The translations under genes and the position numbers were made by a program. A stretch of DNA of 56,646 nt from an uncultured Pelagibacteraceae bacterium (GTDB lineage Bacteria; Pseudomonadota; Alphaproteobacteria; Pelagibacterales; Pelagibacteraceae), in NCBI GenBank assembly GCA_905618885.1, contig CAJQTC010000009.1:1-56646 (forward strand), written 5' to 3'. The notes beneath the pieces are model-generated. The model saw nothing but the letters and a program-made list of their open reading frames with translations, was not told where the DNA came from and did no database searches. Each line of letters begins with the position of its first letter. The first letter of the stretch is position 1. Positions 10,238 to 22,902 of this stretch are shown piece by piece.

Positions 10238-13200
10238 ATGGAAAAAAACTTAACAAAACAAACGTATCATAATCACAGTAATAATTTAGCTGAAACTAAT
10301 TTTAGCAGTATAAAAATTACTTTAGCAAGTCCAGAAAAAATAAAATCATGGTCTTTTGGTGAGATTAAAAAACCAGAAACAATTAATTATAGAACTTTTA
10401 GACCCGAAAAAGATGGACTTTTCTGTGCAAGAATATTTGGACCAGTCAAGGACTACGAATGTCTATGCGGTAAGTATAAAAGAATGAAATTTAGAGGAAT
10501 TATTTGTGAAAAATGTGGAGTTGAAATAACAAAATCTAATGTAAGAAGAGAAAGAATGGGGCACATAGACTTAGCTTGCCCTGTAGCGCATATCTGGTTT
10601 TTAAAATCTTTGCCAAGTAGAATAGCTCTTGCCATGGACATGAAGTTAAAAGATGTCGAAAGAGTACTATATTTCGAAAGTTTTATAGTTGTAGAGCCTG
10701 GTTTAACAACTTTAAAAAAAGGAGATTTAATTACAGAAGAAGAATTAATTAAAGCTCAAGAAGAGTTTGGTGAAGATGCCTTTCAAGCAGGTATTGGAGC
10801 CGAGGCTGTAAGAGAAATTTTAATAGGTTTAGACCTACCTAAAGAACAAAAAAAATTACGTTCTTCTCTTGATACCATTAAGTCAAAAGTTACAGAGGAG
10901 AGAACTATTAAAAAACTTAAACTTATCGAATCGTTTATTGAATCTGGAAATAAACCAGAATGGATGATTTTAACTACTGTTCCAGTTATTCCTCCTGAAT
11001 TAAGACCTTTGGTTCCATTAGATGGTGGTAGATTTGCTACTTCAGACCTTAACGACTTATACAGAAGAGTAATTAACCGTAACAATAGGCTAAAGAGATT
11101 ATTAGACCTAAAAGCACCTGACATTATTGTGAGAAATGAAAAGCGTATGCTTCAAGAGTCGGTAGATGCCCTTTTTGACAACGGTAGACGTGGAAGAGTT
11201 ATTACTGGAACAAGTAAACGTCCTTTAAAATCTTTAGCAGAAATGCTTAAGGGTAAACAAGGAAGGTTTAGACAAAACTTACTAGGTAAGCGTGTTGATT
11301 ACTCAGGTCGATCAGTAATTGTTGTTGGACCAGAGTTAAAACTTCATCAGTGTGGATTACCTAAAAAAATGGCTCTAGAGTTATTTAAACCCTTTTTATA
11401 CGCACGATTAGATAAGTTGGGCTTGGCAACTACTATTAAACAAGCAAAACGTTTGGTAGAAAAAGAAGTTCCAGAAGTCTGGGATGCTCTAGAATATATC
11501 ACTAGAGAGCATCCAATATTATTAAACAGAGCGCCAACATTACACCGACTTGGAGTTCAAGCTTTTGAAGTTAAGTTAATTGAAGGTTTCGCAATCGAAT
11601 TACATCCTTTAGTTTGTGCGGCATTCAACGCTGACTTTGACGGAGACCAGATGGCAGTTCACATACCACTTAGTTTAGAGGCCCAACTTGAAGCTAGAGT
11701 TTTAATGATGTCCACAAATAATATTTTAAGTCCATCCAACGGAAAGCCGATTATTGTACCGAGCCAAGATATAGTGCTTGGAATCTATTATCTTTCACAG
11801 TCTGATGACACAAATGAAGAGAAACCTAAGGGTATCTTCTCTAATATCGAAGAAATTAGCCAAGCTATAGAAAATAGATCTATTAGTCTCCATTCTAAAA
11901 TTATTTCTGTTTTTGAGACTATTGACGAAAAAGGAAATAAATTATTTCAAAAGTACACAAGTACTGCAGGAAGATTTTTATTAGCCAGTGTTTTACCAAA
12001 ACATCATAGAATCAAATTTACAATTATTGATAGGCTTTTAGCAAAGAAAAATGTTTCTGAAATAATTGATACAATCTTTAGGTTTTGTGGCCAAAAAGAA
12101 ACGGTTATTTTTTGTGATAGAATTAAATCATTAGGCTTTAAACATGCCTTTAAAGCAGGGATCTCTTTTGGTAAAGACGATTTAATAATACCAGAAACAA
12201 AAACAAGCTTAATCAATCAAACTAAAAAAAAAATCGAAGAATATGAAAAACAATATTCTGATGGATTAATTACTAGAGGCGAAAAGTATAATAAAGTTGT
12301 AGATATTTGGTCTAAATGTACAGATACAGTTGCCAATGAAATGATGAAAGGAATTTCGTCAGCTCAAAAAATTTTCCCGGACGGTAGAATAGAAACAAAC
12401 TCAGTTTTTATGATGGCAGATTCTGGCGCAAGGGGATCACAAGCACAAATGAAGCAGCTTGCAGGAATGAGAGGTTTAATAGCTAAACCTTCGGGAGAAA
12501 TTATCGAAACACCCATCATGGCCAATTTTAAAGAAGGTTTGACAGTACTAGAATATTTTAACTCAACACACGGAGCACGAAAAGGTCTCGCAGATACAGC
12601 CTTAAAAACTGCTAATTCAGGATATTTAACAAGGAGACTTTGCGATGTTGCCCAAGATTTACAGGTAACAATAAGTGATTGTGGGTCTAAATCTTCAATT
12701 AATATTACTGAAATCATAGAAGGTGGAAATATTTTAGTTAGTTTGTCAGAGAGAGTTCTCGGCAGAACTCCTGCGCAGGATATTAAACATCCAATTAATG
12801 GTGAAGTTATAATTAAAAGGAAAAAGTTATTAGACGAAGCAGATTGTGAGCGAATTGATGCAGCCGGTGTTAAGTCTATTCAAGTTTATTCAGTTATTAC
12901 ATGCATAGCTCAAAAAGGTGTTTGTCAAACTTGCTACGGTAGAGATCTGTCTAGAGGAAAATTAGTTAGTATTGGAGAAGCTATCGGAATGATCGCTGCT
13001 CAATCAATTGGAGAGCCGGGCACGCAATTAACAATGAGAACATTCCACGTTGGAGGAACAGCTCAAATTAAAGAGGAATCTCAAATTATTTCTCAGAACA
13101 AAGGAAAACTTAAAATAATAAATAAAAATCTTATTGAAGACTCAAAGAAAAACATAATAGTAATGGGAAGAAATACTGAACTTTCAATTGAAGACGACAA

Positions 13201-14416
13201 TGGAATCCAATTAGGTATTTATAAAGTAATTTACGGTTCAAAAATTTTCTTTAAAGACGGAGATTTGATAGAAAAAGGAAAAAAAATAGCAGAGTGGGAT
13301 CCGTATACCCTTCCAGTAATCGCGGAAACTAGCGGGATTGTAAGTTACATGGATTTAGTTGAGGGAACTTCTTTAACCGAAACTATGGATGACTCAACTG
13401 GTATTTCTTCGAAATCAGTAACTGACTGGAAATCACTTTCAAAAAATACCGAGCTTAAACCTAGATTAACACTTAGAAGCGATAAAGGTGAGGTTATAAA
13501 AAAAGCAGACGGGAATGTAGCGAGATATTTTTTAGTGCCTGACTCAATTCTTTCAGTAAAAGATGGACAAAAAGTTTCAGCAGGAGATGTACTTGCTCGT
13601 TTACCAAAAGAAACTTCAAAAACTAAAGATATTACTGGTGGTCTTCCAAGAGTAGCTGAATTATTTGAAGCAAGAAAACCAAAGGATAGTGCGATTATAG
13701 CTGAGAATGACGGTGTGATAGAATTTGGAAAAGAAATAAGAGGAAAACAAAAAATTTCTATTGTTTCCTCTAAAGGTGAAACTTCTAACTATCTAATCCC
13801 CAAAGGAAAACATGTTAACTTTAACCAAGGTGAAAAAATTAAAAAAGGCGAATACCTACTTGATGGAAGCCCTTTGCCCCATGATATTTTAAGAATTTTA
13901 GGTGTCGAAAGACTTACTGAGTATTTTGTTACAGAAGTTCAAGAAGTTTACAGACTCCAAGGAGTTGTAATTAACGATAAACACATTGAAACTATAGTTC
14001 GACAAATGCTTAAAAAAGTAGAAATTAAAGAGCCAGGTGATACGGACTTTTTATTAAACGAAACTGTAGACATAATTGATATGGTTAAAATTAACGAAGA
14101 GTTAAAAAAGAATAATAAAAAACCAGCATCATACGAGAGAATACTGCTAGGTATAACAAAAGCATCTTTACAAACTAAATCATTCATATCTGCTGCTTCA
14201 TTTCAAGAGACAACAAGAGTATTAACTGATGCTGCAATTAGAGGTAAGGTTGACTATTTAGAAGGCTTAAAAGAGAACGTAATTGTTGGTAGATTAGTTC
14301 CAGCAGGAACCGGTCTTACTAAAATGAGCTGGGACAAAGAGGCAAGAAAACAAGACGAACTAAGAATAGCTGAAATTAAAAAACAACAAATCGAAAACAC
14401 TCCTGCAGCTGAATAA
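10238..14416 (+). CDS. rpoC: DNA-directed RNA polymerase subunit beta'
   Basis: [12 protein letters not shown] catalytic motif, zinc finger [22 protein letters not shown]. Confidence 0.99.
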   Translation: MEKNLTKQTYHNHSNNLAETNFSSIKITLASPEKIKSWSFGEIKKPETINYRTFRPEKDGLFCARIFGPVKDYECLCGKYKRMKFRGIICEKCGVEITKSNVRRERMGHIDLACPVAHIWFLKSLPSRIALAMDMKLKDVERVLYFESFIVVEPGLTTLKKGDLITEEELIKAQEEFGEDAFQAGIGAEAVREILIGLDLPKEQKKLRSSLDTIKSKVTEERTIKKLKLIESFIESGNKPEWMILTTVPVIPPELRPLVPLDGGRFATSDLNDLYRRVINRNNRLKRLLDLKAPDIIVRNEKRMLQESVDALFDNGRRGRVITGTSKRPLKSLAEMLKGKQGRFRQNLLGKRVDYSGRSVIVVGPELKLHQCGLPKKMALELFKPFLYARLDKLGLATTIKQAKRLVEKEVPEVWDALEYITREHPILLNRAPTLHRLGVQAFEVKLIEGFAIELHPLVCAAFNADFDGDQMAVHIPLSLEAQLEARVLMMSTNNILSPSNGKPIIVPSQDIVLGIYYLSQSDDTNEEKPKGIFSNIEEISQAIENRSISLHSKIISVFETIDEKGNKLFQKYTSTAGRFLLASVLPKHHRIKFTIIDRLLAKKNVSEIIDTIFRFCGQKETVIFCDRIKSLGFKHAFKAGISFGKDDLIIPETKTSLINQTKKKIEEYEKQYSDGLITRGEKYNKVVDIWSKCTDTVANEMMKGISSAQKIFPDGRIETNSVFMMADSGARGSQAQMKQLAGMRGLIAKPSGEIIETPIMANFKEGLTVLEYFNSTHGARKGLADTALKTANSGYLTRRLCDVAQDLQVTISDCGSKSSINITEIIEGGNILVSLSERVLGRTPAQDIKHPINGEVIIKRKKLLDEADCERIDAAGVKSIQVYSVITCIAQKGVCQTCYGRDLSRGKLVSIGEAIGMIAAQSIGEPGTQLTMRTFHVGGTAQIKEESQIISQNKGKLKIINKNLIEDSKKNIIVMGRNTELSIEDDNGIQLGIYKVIYGSKIFFKDGDLIEKGKKIAEWDPYTLPVIAETSGIVSYMDLVEGTSLTETMDDSTGISSKSVTDWKSLSKNTELKPRLTLRSDKGEVIKKADGNVARYFLVPDSILSVKDGQKVSAGDVLARLPKETSKTKDITGGLPRVAELFEARKPKDSAIIAENDGVIEFGKEIRGKQKISIVSSKGETSNYLIPKGKHVNFNQGEKIKKGEYLLDGSPLPHDILRILGVERLTEYFVTEVQEVYRLQGVVINDKHIETIVRQMLKKVEIKEPGDTDFLLNETVDIIDMVKINEELKKNNKKPASYERILLGITKASLQTKSFISAASFQETTRVLTDAAIRGKVDYLEGLKENVIVGRLVPAGTGLTKMSWDKEARKQDELRIAEIKKQQIENTPAAE

Positions 14417-14451
14417 TTCTTTAGAAAAAGATAATTTTCTCCTATTAAATA

Positions 14452-14480
14452 TTGACTTTTAGCTTTTGGATGTTAGTTTA
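14452..14480 (+). promoter_or_regulatory. Possible promoter in the rpoC-rpsL intergenic region
   Basis: TTGACT at 14452-14457 with a weak -10 (around TAGTTT/AGTTTA at 14474-14480), upstream of the structured leader of rpsL. Confidence 0.35.
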
Positions 14481-14503
14481 GCGCAATTTTGATAGTTAGA
14501 AGT

Positions 14504-14564
14504 AAGGTAGTATTTAACCTTAAACACTGACTTTAAACGTACCTTGATAATCAAGGCCTACCTT
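14504..14564 (+). promoter_or_regulatory. Candidate structured 5' leader of rpsL
   Basis: AAGGTAG (14504-14510) pairs with CTACCTT (14558-14564); internal hairpin CCTTGA-TAA-TCAAGG (14542-14556). Confidence 0.45.
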
Positions 14565-14589
14565 TATCTCTTCTTTTCAAAATTATACT

Positions 14590-14961
14590 ATGCCTACTAT
14601 TAGTCAATTATTAAGAAAACCTCGGGTAAAGCCGATCACAAGAAACAAAGTTCCTGCTTTAGAAGGACAACCATTAAAACGTGGTGTTTGTTTAAAAGTT
14701 TACACAACGACTCCAAAAAAACCAAACTCTGCTTTAAGAAAAGTTGCACGAGTCAGGTTGTCAAACGGATTTGAAGTTACCGCATACATTCCAGGTGAAG
14801 GACATAATTTACAAGAACACTCAGTAGTATTACTTCGAGGTGGTCGAGTAAAAGATTTACCTGGTGTACGATATCATATTTTAAGAGGTAATTTAGATAC
14901 TCAAGGAATTGCAGCAAGAAGAAAAAGAAGATCCTTATATGGAGCCAAGAAACCTAAATAA
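14590..14961 (+). CDS. rpsL: 30S ribosomal protein S12
   Basis: [12 protein letters not shown]...[42 protein letters not shown]. Confidence 0.99.
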   Translation: MPTISQLLRKPRVKPITRNKVPALEGQPLKRGVCLKVYTTTPKKPNSALRKVARVRLSNGFEVTAYIPGEGHNLQEHSVVLLRGGRVKDLPGVRYHILRGNLDTQGIAARRKRRSLYGAKKPK

Positions 14962-14969
14962 TATATATT

Positions 14970-15440
14970 ATGTCTAGAAAAAGAAAAGCACCAGTTAGAA
15001 AAGTTTATCCAGATCCAAAATTTCGATCGGAATTAGTTTCAAAATTTATCAATTGTATTATGTACGATGGTAAGCGATCTAGAGCAGAAAAAATTTTATA
15101 TGATGCTTTAGAAAAGATTCAAGTAACAAATAAACAAGATCCTTTAAAAACTTTTAATGATGCAATTGGTAACGTTAAACCAAATATTGAGTGTAGATCA
15201 CGAAGGGTAGGTGGTGCTACATATCAAGTTCCAGTTGAAGTTAAACCGAAAAGAGGTCAAGCATTAGCATTAAGATGGATTAAAACTGCCACAAGAAATA
15301 GAAAAAATAAAACAATGGCTGAAAAATTATATTTTGAAATAATAGATGCATCACAAAATAAAGGTGCTGCAATTAAAAAAAGAGAAGATACACACAGAAT
15401 GGCAGAATCAAATAAAGCTTTTGCACATTTTAGATGGTAA
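14970..15440 (+). CDS. rpsG: 30S ribosomal protein S7
   Basis: MSRKRKAPVRKVYPDPKFRSELVSKFIN...GGATYQVPVEVKPKR. Confidence 0.99.
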   Translation: MSRKRKAPVRKVYPDPKFRSELVSKFINCIMYDGKRSRAEKILYDALEKIQVTNKQDPLKTFNDAIGNVKPNIECRSRRVGGATYQVPVEVKPKRGQALALRWIKTATRNRKNKTMAEKLYFEIIDASQNKGAAIKKREDTHRMAESNKAFAHFRW

Positions 15441-15446
15441 TAATTT

Positions 15447-17525
15447 ATGTCTGAAAAAAAATATCCTTTAGATAAATATAGAAACATTGGCATCATGGCT
15501 CATATAGATGCAGGGAAAACAACTACAACTGAAAGAATTTTATATTATACAGGAAAAAGTCACAAAATCGGTGAAGTTCATGATGGTGCTGCCACTATGG
15601 ATTGGATGGAACAAGAACAGGAAAGAGGAATAACAATCACTTCAGCTGCCACTACGTGTTTTTGGAACGAACATAGAATAAATATTATTGACACTCCAGG
15701 ACACGTTGATTTTACCATTGAAGTTGAAAGATCTTTAAAAGTTTTAGATGGAGCTGTCTGCGTTTTTGATGGGGTTGCTGGTGTTGAACCGCAATCAGAA
15801 ACTGTTTGGAGACAGGCTGATAAATATAAAGTACCAAGAATTTGTTTTGTTAATAAATTAGACAGAACGGGTGCTGATTTTTATATGTGTGTTGATATGA
15901 TTAAAGACAGACTAGGCTGTAAACCGTTAGTTTTACAACTACCTATTGGTTCTGAAGCAGATTTAAAAGGTATAGTCGATCTAGTTAAAATGAAAGCTGT
16001 TGTTTGGCAAAATGAGGATCTTGGTGCAAAATTTGATGTTGTTGATATTCCAGAAGATCTAAAAGAAAAAGCAATTAAATACAGAAAAGAGCTCGTTGAA
16101 GCTGCGGTTGAAGAAGACGAAAAACTAATGGAAGCATATCTTGAGGGAAAAGAGCCCTCAGAATCTGATCTTAAAAAATGTATAAGAAAAGGTACTTTAG
16201 GATTTAATTTTGTTCCAATAACTACAGGCTCGGCTTTTAAAAATAAAGGCGTACAACCACTTTTAGACGCCGTTGTTGACTATTTACCCAGCCCTATGGA
16301 TATTGGTTCTATCGAAGGAACTAAACTTGGAACGGATGATAAAGTTGAAATGAAATTTGGTGATAGCGAGCCTTTTAGCGCTTTAGCTTTTAAAGTAGCA
16401 AACGATCCTTTTGTTGGTTCACTAACTTTTATAAGAATTTACTCTGGAACTATTAAAACTGGAACAAGTGTTTACAATTCGTCAAAAGAAAAAACAGAGC
16501 GTGTAGGTAGAATGTTACTAATGCACGCCAATAGTCGGGAAGACACTAAAGAAGCAACGACTGGAGATATAGTTGCTCTAGCAGGTCTTAAATTTACCGT
16601 TACAGGACACACACTGTGTGACGAAGATAAACCAATATTATTAGAACCCATGGAATTTCCAGATCCAGTAATAGAAATTGCAGTTGAACCAAAAACTAAA
16701 GCAGACCAAGAAAAAATGGGTGAGGCTTTAGGAAGGCTTGCCAAAGAAGATCCTTCATTCAGAGTCACATCTGATGAAGAATCTGGTCAAACTATTATTA
16801 AAGGTATGGGAGAACTACACTTAGATATAATTGTAGATAGAATGAAAAGAGAGTTTAAAGTAGAGGCTAACATTGGAGCTCCTCAGGTTGCCTATAGAGA
16901 AACAATACTAAATTCAGCTGAAGTTACATATATTCATAAAAAACAAAGTGGTGGATCAGGGCAATTTGCAAAAGTTACTTTAAGCGTAGAGCCTTTAGAA
17001 CCTGGTAAAGGTAGAGAAATAGAAAATAAAATTAAAGGAGCCTCAATACCAAAAGAATTTATCCCAGGTGTTGAAAAAGGGGTTGAGTCAGTTGCGGAAA
17101 GTGGAATTCTAGCAGGTTTTCCAATTATTGATTATAAAGTTACAATATTAGATGGCTTACATCACGATGTGGACTCAAGTGTTTTAGCTTTTGAAATTGC
17201 TTCTAGATATTGTTTTAAAGAATTGTGTCAAAAAGCTACATTGAAACTTTTAGAGCCAGTAATGAAAGTCGAAGTTGTTACTCCTGAAGACTTTATGGGT
17301 GATGTAATCGGAGATTTAAATAGTAGACGAGGTCAAGTTGGGTCTACAGAACCTAGAGGAAATGCTACAGCAATATCAGCAACTGTACCGCTAGCTAATA
17401 TGTTTGGCTATATAAATACTTTAAGATCATCGACACAAGGTAGAGCTCAATATACAATGCAATTCAGTCATTATGATAAAGTCCCTCAAAACGTTCAAGA
17501 CGAGGTAACCAAAAAACTAGCTTAA
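15447..17525 (+). CDS. fusA: Elongation factor G
   Basis: [26 protein letters not shown]; full EF-G length. Confidence 0.99.
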   Translation: MSEKKYPLDKYRNIGIMAHIDAGKTTTTERILYYTGKSHKIGEVHDGAATMDWMEQEQERGITITSAATTCFWNEHRINIIDTPGHVDFTIEVERSLKVLDGAVCVFDGVAGVEPQSETVWRQADKYKVPRICFVNKLDRTGADFYMCVDMIKDRLGCKPLVLQLPIGSEADLKGIVDLVKMKAVVWQNEDLGAKFDVVDIPEDLKEKAIKYRKELVEAAVEEDEKLMEAYLEGKEPSESDLKKCIRKGTLGFNFVPITTGSAFKNKGVQPLLDAVVDYLPSPMDIGSIEGTKLGTDDKVEMKFGDSEPFSALAFKVANDPFVGSLTFIRIYSGTIKTGTSVYNSSKEKTERVGRMLLMHANSREDTKEATTGDIVALAGLKFTVTGHTLCDEDKPILLEPMEFPDPVIEIAVEPKTKADQEKMGEALGRLAKEDPSFRVTSDEESGQTIIKGMGELHLDIIVDRMKREFKVEANIGAPQVAYRETILNSAEVTYIHKKQSGGSGQFAKVTLSVEPLEPGKGREIENKIKGASIPKEFIPGVEKGVESVAESGILAGFPIIDYKVTILDGLHHDVDSSVLAFEIASRYCFKELCQKATLKLLEPVMKVEVVTPEDFMGDVIGDLNSRRGQVGSTEPRGNATAISATVPLANMFGYINTLRSSTQGRAQYTMQFSHYDKVPQNVQDEVTKKLA

Positions 17526-17529
17526 TATT

Positions 17530-17838
17530 ATGGACAAACAAAATATACGAATACATTTAAGAGCTTATGACAATAAAATTTTAGATTTGTCTACCGAAGA
17601 AATTGTTAATACAGCTAAGAGAACCGGAGCTCAAGTTAAAGGTCCGATACCTCTTCCTACAAGAATTGAAAAATATACAGTACTAAGAGGCCCGCATATT
17701 GACAAAAAGAGTAGAGAACAATTTGAACAAAGAACGCACAAAAGATTAATTGATATTATTGAACCAACCCCACAAACTGTAGAAGCCCTTATGAAACTAG
17801 ACTTAGCATCAGGTGTGGACATAGAAATTAAAATATAA
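17530..17838 (+). CDS. rpsJ: 30S ribosomal protein S10
   Basis: [21 protein letters not shown]...[29 protein letters not shown]. Confidence 0.98.
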   Translation: MDKQNIRIHLRAYDNKILDLSTEEIVNTAKRTGAQVKGPIPLPTRIEKYTVLRGPHIDKKSREQFEQRTHKRLIDIIEPTPQTVEALMKLDLASGVDIEIKI

Positions 17839-17841
17839 ATT

Positions 17842-18549
17842 ATGACAATAGGATTATTGGGAACAAAAATTGGTATGACAAGAGAGTTTTTAACAAACGG
17901 ACAGTCTGTCCCTGTAACTGTAATTAAAGTTGAAAAAGGGAGGGTATTGGATGTTATTTCTAAAGAAACTAGAGGATATTCAGCCGTAAAAGTTGGTTTT
18001 TTTTCAATTAAGAGCTCAAAATTAACCAATCAAATGAAAGGTTATTTTACTAAAAAAAATACAGAACCTAAAAAGGTTTTAAAGGAATTTCGTTTAGATA
18101 ATACTGAGGAATTTAAAGAAGGTAATGAGTTCGGTTTAGAAATATTAAAAGACACTAAATATGTAGATGTTAGATCTAAAACTATAGGTAAAGGTTTTGC
18201 GGGTGTAATGAAAAGATGGAATTTTGGTGGTTTAAGAGCTTCACACGGAGTTTCAGTATCACATAGATCTCACGGATCTACAGGACAAAGACAAGATCCG
18301 GGTAGAGTTTTTAAAGGAAAAAAAATGGCTGGCCATATGGGAGATAAACTAAGAACAATGTTAAATTTAGAAGTAGTGAAGTCAGACATAGAAAACAGTT
18401 TACTTTATTTAAAAGGATCGATACCTGGGTCTAAAAATTCTAGAGTTCTAGTAAGACAGTCTATCAAGGTTGTTAGAAGAAAAACATTAGTTGAAAAAAT
18501 TGAAGCAAAAGCAAAAGAAGCTGCGGCTGCTAAAGGTAAAAAAAAATAA
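17842..18549 (+). CDS. rplC: 50S ribosomal protein L3
   Basis: [13 protein letters not shown]...[51 protein letters not shown]. Confidence 0.98.
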   Translation: MTIGLLGTKIGMTREFLTNGQSVPVTVIKVEKGRVLDVISKETRGYSAVKVGFFSIKSSKLTNQMKGYFTKKNTEPKKVLKEFRLDNTEEFKEGNEFGLEILKDTKYVDVRSKTIGKGFAGVMKRWNFGGLRASHGVSVSHRSHGSTGQRQDPGRVFKGKKMAGHMGDKLRTMLNLEVVKSDIENSLLYLKGSIPGSKNSRVLVRQSIKVVRRKTLVEKIEAKAKEAAAAKGKKK

Positions 18550-18550
18550 T

Positions 18551-19186
18551 ATGAAGTTCAATTTATTAAATCTTGAAGGTGGAAAATCAGAAACTATTGA
18601 TATTTCAGATAAAATTATGAACTTAAAGTTTAATCATAAATTAATAAAATACGTAATCGATTGGCAGTTAAACCATCAAAAACCTAGAACAGCAAAAACT
18701 AAGCAAAGAAACGAAATTAAAGGTTCTACAAAAAAGATTTACGCTCAAAAAGGAACAGGTCAAGCAAGACACGCAAGTAAAAAAGCACCTTTATTTGTTG
18801 GCGGTGGCCAAGCCCACGGACCTAAAGGAGCAGTTTATAAAATTAAAAAAATAAATAAAAAAGTTAGAAAATTAGCGCTTGCACAAACTTTAGCTAAAAA
18901 AAATACTGATAAACAACTACATATTTTATCAGATGTAAAAAAAGAATTTAATAAAACTAAAAATTTTAATAAATTTCTACTAAGCAATAAGTTATCTAAT
19001 GCTTTAATAGTTTCAGATAAAGATTCTGAAAAAAATTTTTCAAGATCTGCGCGCAATATAAAAAATATAAAAGTAATAAATGACGAGGGTGCAAATATTT
19101 ATGACATGTTAAAATACACCAATGTAATTATCACCTCAACGTCAATAAAAAAAATTGAAAATAGATTATTAGATGAAAAAAATTAA
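18551..19186 (+). CDS. rplD: 50S ribosomal protein L4
   Basis: L4 motif KGTGQARHASKKAPLFVGGGQAHGPK; start re-called at ATG 18551. Confidence 0.95.
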   Translation: MKFNLLNLEGGKSETIDISDKIMNLKFNHKLIKYVIDWQLNHQKPRTAKTKQRNEIKGSTKKIYAQKGTGQARHASKKAPLFVGGGQAHGPKGAVYKIKKINKKVRKLALAQTLAKKNTDKQLHILSDVKKEFNKTKNFNKFLLSNKLSNALIVSDKDSEKNFSRSARNIKNIKVINDEGANIYDMLKYTNVIITSTSIKKIENRLLDEKN

Positions 19187-19466
19187 TACCACAGATTCTA
19201 TAAGGCAGCCTATTATTACAGAAAAAGCAACTATTCTGTCTGAGCAAAATAAAACTGTATTTAAAGTTCACTCCGGAGCTAATAAACATTCTATTAAAAA
19301 AAATATAGAGAAATTATTTAAAGTTACAGTTCTTAAGGTTAATATTATTAATACAAAAACGAAAAAAAAAATTAAACAAGGCAAGATATCTACTAAACCG
19401 GGATATAAAAAAGCAATTATTACTCTTAAAAAGGGTCAAAGTATTGACTTAACAACAGGAATTTAA
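19173..19466 (+). CDS. rplW: 50S ribosomal protein L23
   Basis: IRQPIITEKATILSEQNKTVFKV; between rplD and rplB. Confidence 0.95.
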   Translation: MKKINTTDSIRQPIITEKATILSEQNKTVFKVHSGANKHSIKKNIEKLFKVTVLKVNIINTKTKKKIKQGKISTKPGYKKAIITLKKGQSIDLTTGI

Positions 19467-19468
19467 TT

Positions 19469-20299
19469 ATGGCATTAAAAACATTTAAACCTTATACGAA
19501 ATCAACCCGTGGCACAGTTCTTGTTGACAAAAGCCAACTTTGGAAAGGTGACTCTTACAAACCACTTACTGTTGGTCAGCATTCAACTGGGGCAAGAAAT
19601 AACATGGGAAGAATTACTTCACGACATAGAGGTGGAGCACATAAACATAAATATAGAATTATAGATTTTCATAGATCCAAAAAAAATATTAAAGGTGTAG
19701 TGGAGAGAATTGAATATGATCCAAATAGAACTAGTTACATTGCTTTAATTAAATACGCAGATAAGGATATGAAATATATCATTTGTCCTCAAAAGCTGGA
19801 AATTGGAGACACTATAGAGTCAGGAAAAAATGTTGAAATTAAAGTTGGAAATTGCTTAGAGTTAATAGATATTCCACAAGGTAGCGCAGTACACAACATA
19901 GAGTTAGTGCCTAATTCAGGTGGTAAAATGGCTAGATCAGCAGGGTCATCTGCAACCTTAACTGGTTTCGACGGAGATCATGCAATTATAAGACTGGGTT
20001 CTGGTGAAACTAGAAAAGTTAGTAGTAAATGTATGGCTACACTTGGGTCTGTTTCTAATCCAGATCAAAAAAATATTAAAGTTGGTAAAGCTGGTAGGAC
20101 CAGATGGAAAGGTCAAAGACCTCAATCAAGAGGTGTTGTAATGAACCCAGTAGATCACCCGCACGGTGGTGGAGAAGGAAAAACATCAGGTGGAAGAAAC
20201 CCTGTTTCTCCTTGGGGCCAATCTGCTAAAGGCTTAAAAACTAGAAGACCTCAAAGAAGTGATAAAATGATAATTTCAAGAAGAAAGAAAAGGAAATAA
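19469..20299 (+). CDS. rplB: 50S ribosomal protein L2
   Basis: [17 protein letters not shown]...[26 protein letters not shown]. Confidence 0.99.
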   Translation: MALKTFKPYTKSTRGTVLVDKSQLWKGDSYKPLTVGQHSTGARNNMGRITSRHRGGAHKHKYRIIDFHRSKKNIKGVVERIEYDPNRTSYIALIKYADKDMKYIICPQKLEIGDTIESGKNVEIKVGNCLELIDIPQGSAVHNIELVPNSGGKMARSAGSSATLTGFDGDHAIIRLGSGETRKVSSKCMATLGSVSNPDQKNIKVGKAGRTRWKGQRPQSRGVVMNPVDHPHGGGEGKTSGGRNPVSPWGQSAKGLKTRRPQRSDKMIISRRKKRK

Positions 20300-20301
20300 T
20301 T

Positions 20302-20619
20302 ATGGCTAGATCTGTTTGGAAAGGACCATTTGTACACCCAAGCTTGTTAAAAAAAATTGACAAAATTAAATCTGGAGAACCAAAGAGACCTATTAAAACT
20401 TGGTCAAGAAATTCGACAGTAATTCCAGATTTTGTTGGTCACAGCTTTCTAATACATAACGGTAAATCATTTATCCCTATAACAATTTCTGAAGAAATGG
20501 TTGGCCACAAGCTAGGAGAGTTTGCGGCTACTAGAACGTTTAGAGGCCACACACCTGCAGACAAAAAAGCAGCTCCTGCATCGGCAGCTAAACCAGGAGG
20601 CGCAGTTGGAAAAAAATAA
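20302..20619 (+). CDS. rpsS: 30S ribosomal protein S19
   Basis: [19 protein letters not shown]...[25 protein letters not shown]. Confidence 0.98.
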   Translation: MARSVWKGPFVHPSLLKKIDKIKSGEPKRPIKTWSRNSTVIPDFVGHSFLIHNGKSFIPITISEEMVGHKLGEFAATRTFRGHTPADKKAAPASAAKPGGAVGKK

Positions 20620-21028
20620 CATATCAGTAACAGCAGTAAATAAAAACGTAAGATCAAGTACGCGTAAAATTGCTTTAATCCTTGATTTCATAAAAGGAAA
20701 AAAAGCGGACGTTGCGATTAGAGACCTAGAATTTACAAGAAAAAGAATAGCGCACGATGTGAGAAAAACAGTTCAATCTGCAATAGCTAATGCAGAAAAT
20801 AATTATCAATATGACATTGACAGTCTTTACGTTAAAGAAGCATATGTAGGCAAATCAATAGTTATGAAAAGATTTAGACCACGGGCAAAAGGAAGAGCAA
20901 GTGCTATAAAAAAACCTTACGCAAGAATTACAATTGTCTTAGGAGAAAAAAAAGAAACTAAAAAAGAAATTAAGAAAAAGACTATAAAAGAACCTATAAA
21001 AGAAATTATAAAAGAGGCTAAAAAATAA
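20606..21028 (+). CDS. rplV: 50S ribosomal protein L22 (TTG start proposed)
   Basis: [59 protein letters not shown] (20595-20600) precedes TTG 20606. Confidence 0.85.
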   Translation: MEKNNISVTAVNKNVRSSTRKIALILDFIKGKKADVAIRDLEFTRKRIAHDVRKTVQSAIANAENNYQYDIDSLYVKEAYVGKSIVMKRFRPRAKGRASAIKKPYARITIVLGEKKETKKEIKKKTIKEPIKEIIKEAKK

Positions 21029-21030
21029 CT

Positions 21031-21720
21031 ATGGGACAAAAAATTAATCCAATCGCTTTTAGACTAGGAGTTAACAGAGGCTGGGACTCTATTTGGTTTG
21101 CTAAAAAAAAAGATTTTGGAAAATATTTAATAGAAGACTTCAAAATTCGGAAATATATTCAAAAAAATATATTAAACTCAGGTGTTTCCGATATAATTAT
21201 CGAAAGATCTGGAAAGAAAATGGTTGTATCAATTCACACATCAAGACCTGGCTTTGTAATTGGAAAAAAAGGTGCTGATATTGAAAAAATTAAAACCAAT
21301 GTGCTTAAAATCTCTAAAGATAGTGAAGTAACAATAAATATTAAAGAGATTAAAAAACCGGAACTAAACTCTTACTTGGTTGCTGAAAATATAGCTACAC
21401 AACTAGTAAAAAGAATTGCATACAGAAGAGCAATTAAAAGAGGAATGCAATCAGCTACTAGACTTGGCGCGTTAGGAATTAAAGTAATGGTAAGTGGTAG
21501 ATTAGCAGGAAATGAGATTGCTAGAACAGAATGGGAAAGAGATGGAAGTATACCTTCACACACACTAAGGGCTAACATTGATTATGGAACTGCAGAAGCC
21601 CTAACAACCTACGGAATTATAGGAATAAAAGTTTGGATTTATAAAGGCCAATTATTTGAAAAAGACGTTGATAAAGAAAAAAAAGAAAGAGTGAAAAACA
21701 AAAATGTTACAACCAGTTAG
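21031..21720 (+). CDS. rpsC: 30S ribosomal protein S3
   Basis: [24 protein letters not shown]...[31 protein letters not shown]. Confidence 0.98.
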   Translation: MGQKINPIAFRLGVNRGWDSIWFAKKKDFGKYLIEDFKIRKYIQKNILNSGVSDIIIERSGKKMVVSIHTSRPGFVIGKKGADIEKIKTNVLKISKDSEVTINIKEIKKPELNSYLVAENIATQLVKRIAYRRAIKRGMQSATRLGALGIKVMVSGRLAGNEIARTEWERDGSIPSHTLRANIDYGTAEALTTYGIIGIKVWIYKGQLFEKDVDKEKKERVKNKNVTTS

Positions 21721-22108
21721 AACAAAATTTAGAAAAGCCTTTAAAGGTAGGATCAATGGAAAAGCAACGCGAGCTGCGGTTCTAAACTATGGAGCTTATG
21801 GATTGAAAGCGCTTGAACCAGATAGAATTATTGGAAAACAGATAGAAGCAGCTAGAGTTGCACTTACCAGATACATGAAAAGAACTGGAAGAGTTTGGAC
21901 AAGAATATTTCCTAACATACCTGTCTCTAAGAAACCAACTGAAGTTAGAATGGGTAAAGGAAAAGGTAATGTTGAATATTATGCATGTAGAGTTAAACCA
22001 GGTAGAATTATATTTGAAGTAGACGGCGTAACAGAGGAAGTGGCTAAAATAGCTTTATATAAAGCATCTGCAAAACTACCAATTAAAACTAAATTTATTA
22101 AAAGATAA
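21704..22108 (+). CDS. rplP: 50S ribosomal protein L16
   Basis: [19 protein letters not shown]...[32 protein letters not shown]. Confidence 0.98.
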   Translation: MLQPVRTKFRKAFKGRINGKATRAAVLNYGAYGLKALEPDRIIGKQIEAARVALTRYMKRTGRVWTRIFPNIPVSKKPTEVRMGKGKGNVEYYACRVKPGRIIFEVDGVTEEVAKIALYKASAKLPIKTKFIKR

Positions 22109-22110
22109 AA

Positions 22111-22308
22111 ATGGCTAAAGATAAAAAAGAAGACAAAAAATTAACTAGTGAACAAGCTATTAAAAAAATCCTGATGTTAAAAAAAGATTTATTTAACATT
22201 AGGTTTAAAAAAATAAATGGACAAGTTGAGAATCCAGCTCAATATAGTGAAATTAAAAAAAGTATAGCAAGATTATACACAACAATAAATGCAAAGGCTT
22301 CTAAATGA
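22111..22308 (+). CDS. rpmC: 50S ribosomal protein L29
   Basis: Small basic ORF between rplP and rps[40 protein letters not shown]. Confidence 0.9.
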   Translation: MAKDKKEDKKLTSEQAIKKILMLKKDLFNIRFKKINGQVENPAQYSEIKKSIARLYTTINAKASK

Positions 22309-22535
22309 GTAAAAGAATATTAAAAGGTAAAGTTGTTAGTTCAAAAAGTGATAAAACTATTGTTGTTCAAGTTGTAAGAAAATTTCAACACCCATTTTAT
22401 GGTAAAGTTATTTCAAGAACTAAAAAATACCACGCACATGATGAGAGCAATAAATTTAAAGAAGGTGACGTTGTTGAAATTACTGAATGCGCTCCTATTT
22501 CTAAGAAAAAAACTTGGGAGGTAATGAAAAAATGA
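22305..22535 (+). CDS. rpsQ: 30S ribosomal protein S17
   Basis: [41 protein letters not shown]. Confidence 0.97.
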   Translation: MSKRILKGKVVSSKSDKTIVVQVVRKFQHPFYGKVISRTKKYHAHDESNKFKEGDVVEITECAPISKKKTWEVMKK

Positions 22536-22900
22536 TACAAAATCATACAGAATGTTTGGTAGCCGACAACACAGGAGCTAAAAGAGTGGAATGTATAAAA
22601 GTACTTGGTGGATCAAAGAGAAGATATGCCGGTGTCGGAGATTTAATTGTAATAACAGTCAAAGATGCCATACCTAAAGGAAAAGTTAAAAAAGGAACTG
22701 TACATAGAGCTGTGGTAGTTAGAACTAGAAAAGAAATTTTTAGAGACGATGGATCGAAAATACAATTTGATCATAACGCAGTCGTTTTGACCGATGAAAA
22801 AGGAGAGCCAATGGGAACAAGAATATTTGGTCCGGTTACAAGAGAACTAAGGGCAGCAGGTCATACTAAAATCATATCTTTAGCACCGGAGGTAATTTAA
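22532..22900 (+). CDS. rplN: 50S ribosomal protein L14
   Basis: [41 protein letters not shown] overlap with the rpsQ stop. Confidence 0.98.
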   Translation: MIQNHTECLVADNTGAKRVECIKVLGGSKRRYAGVGDLIVITVKDAIPKGKVKKGTVHRAVVVRTRKEIFRDDGSKIQFDHNAVVLTDEKGEPMGTRIFGPVTRELRAAGHTKIISLAPEVI

Positions 22901-22902
22901 AT

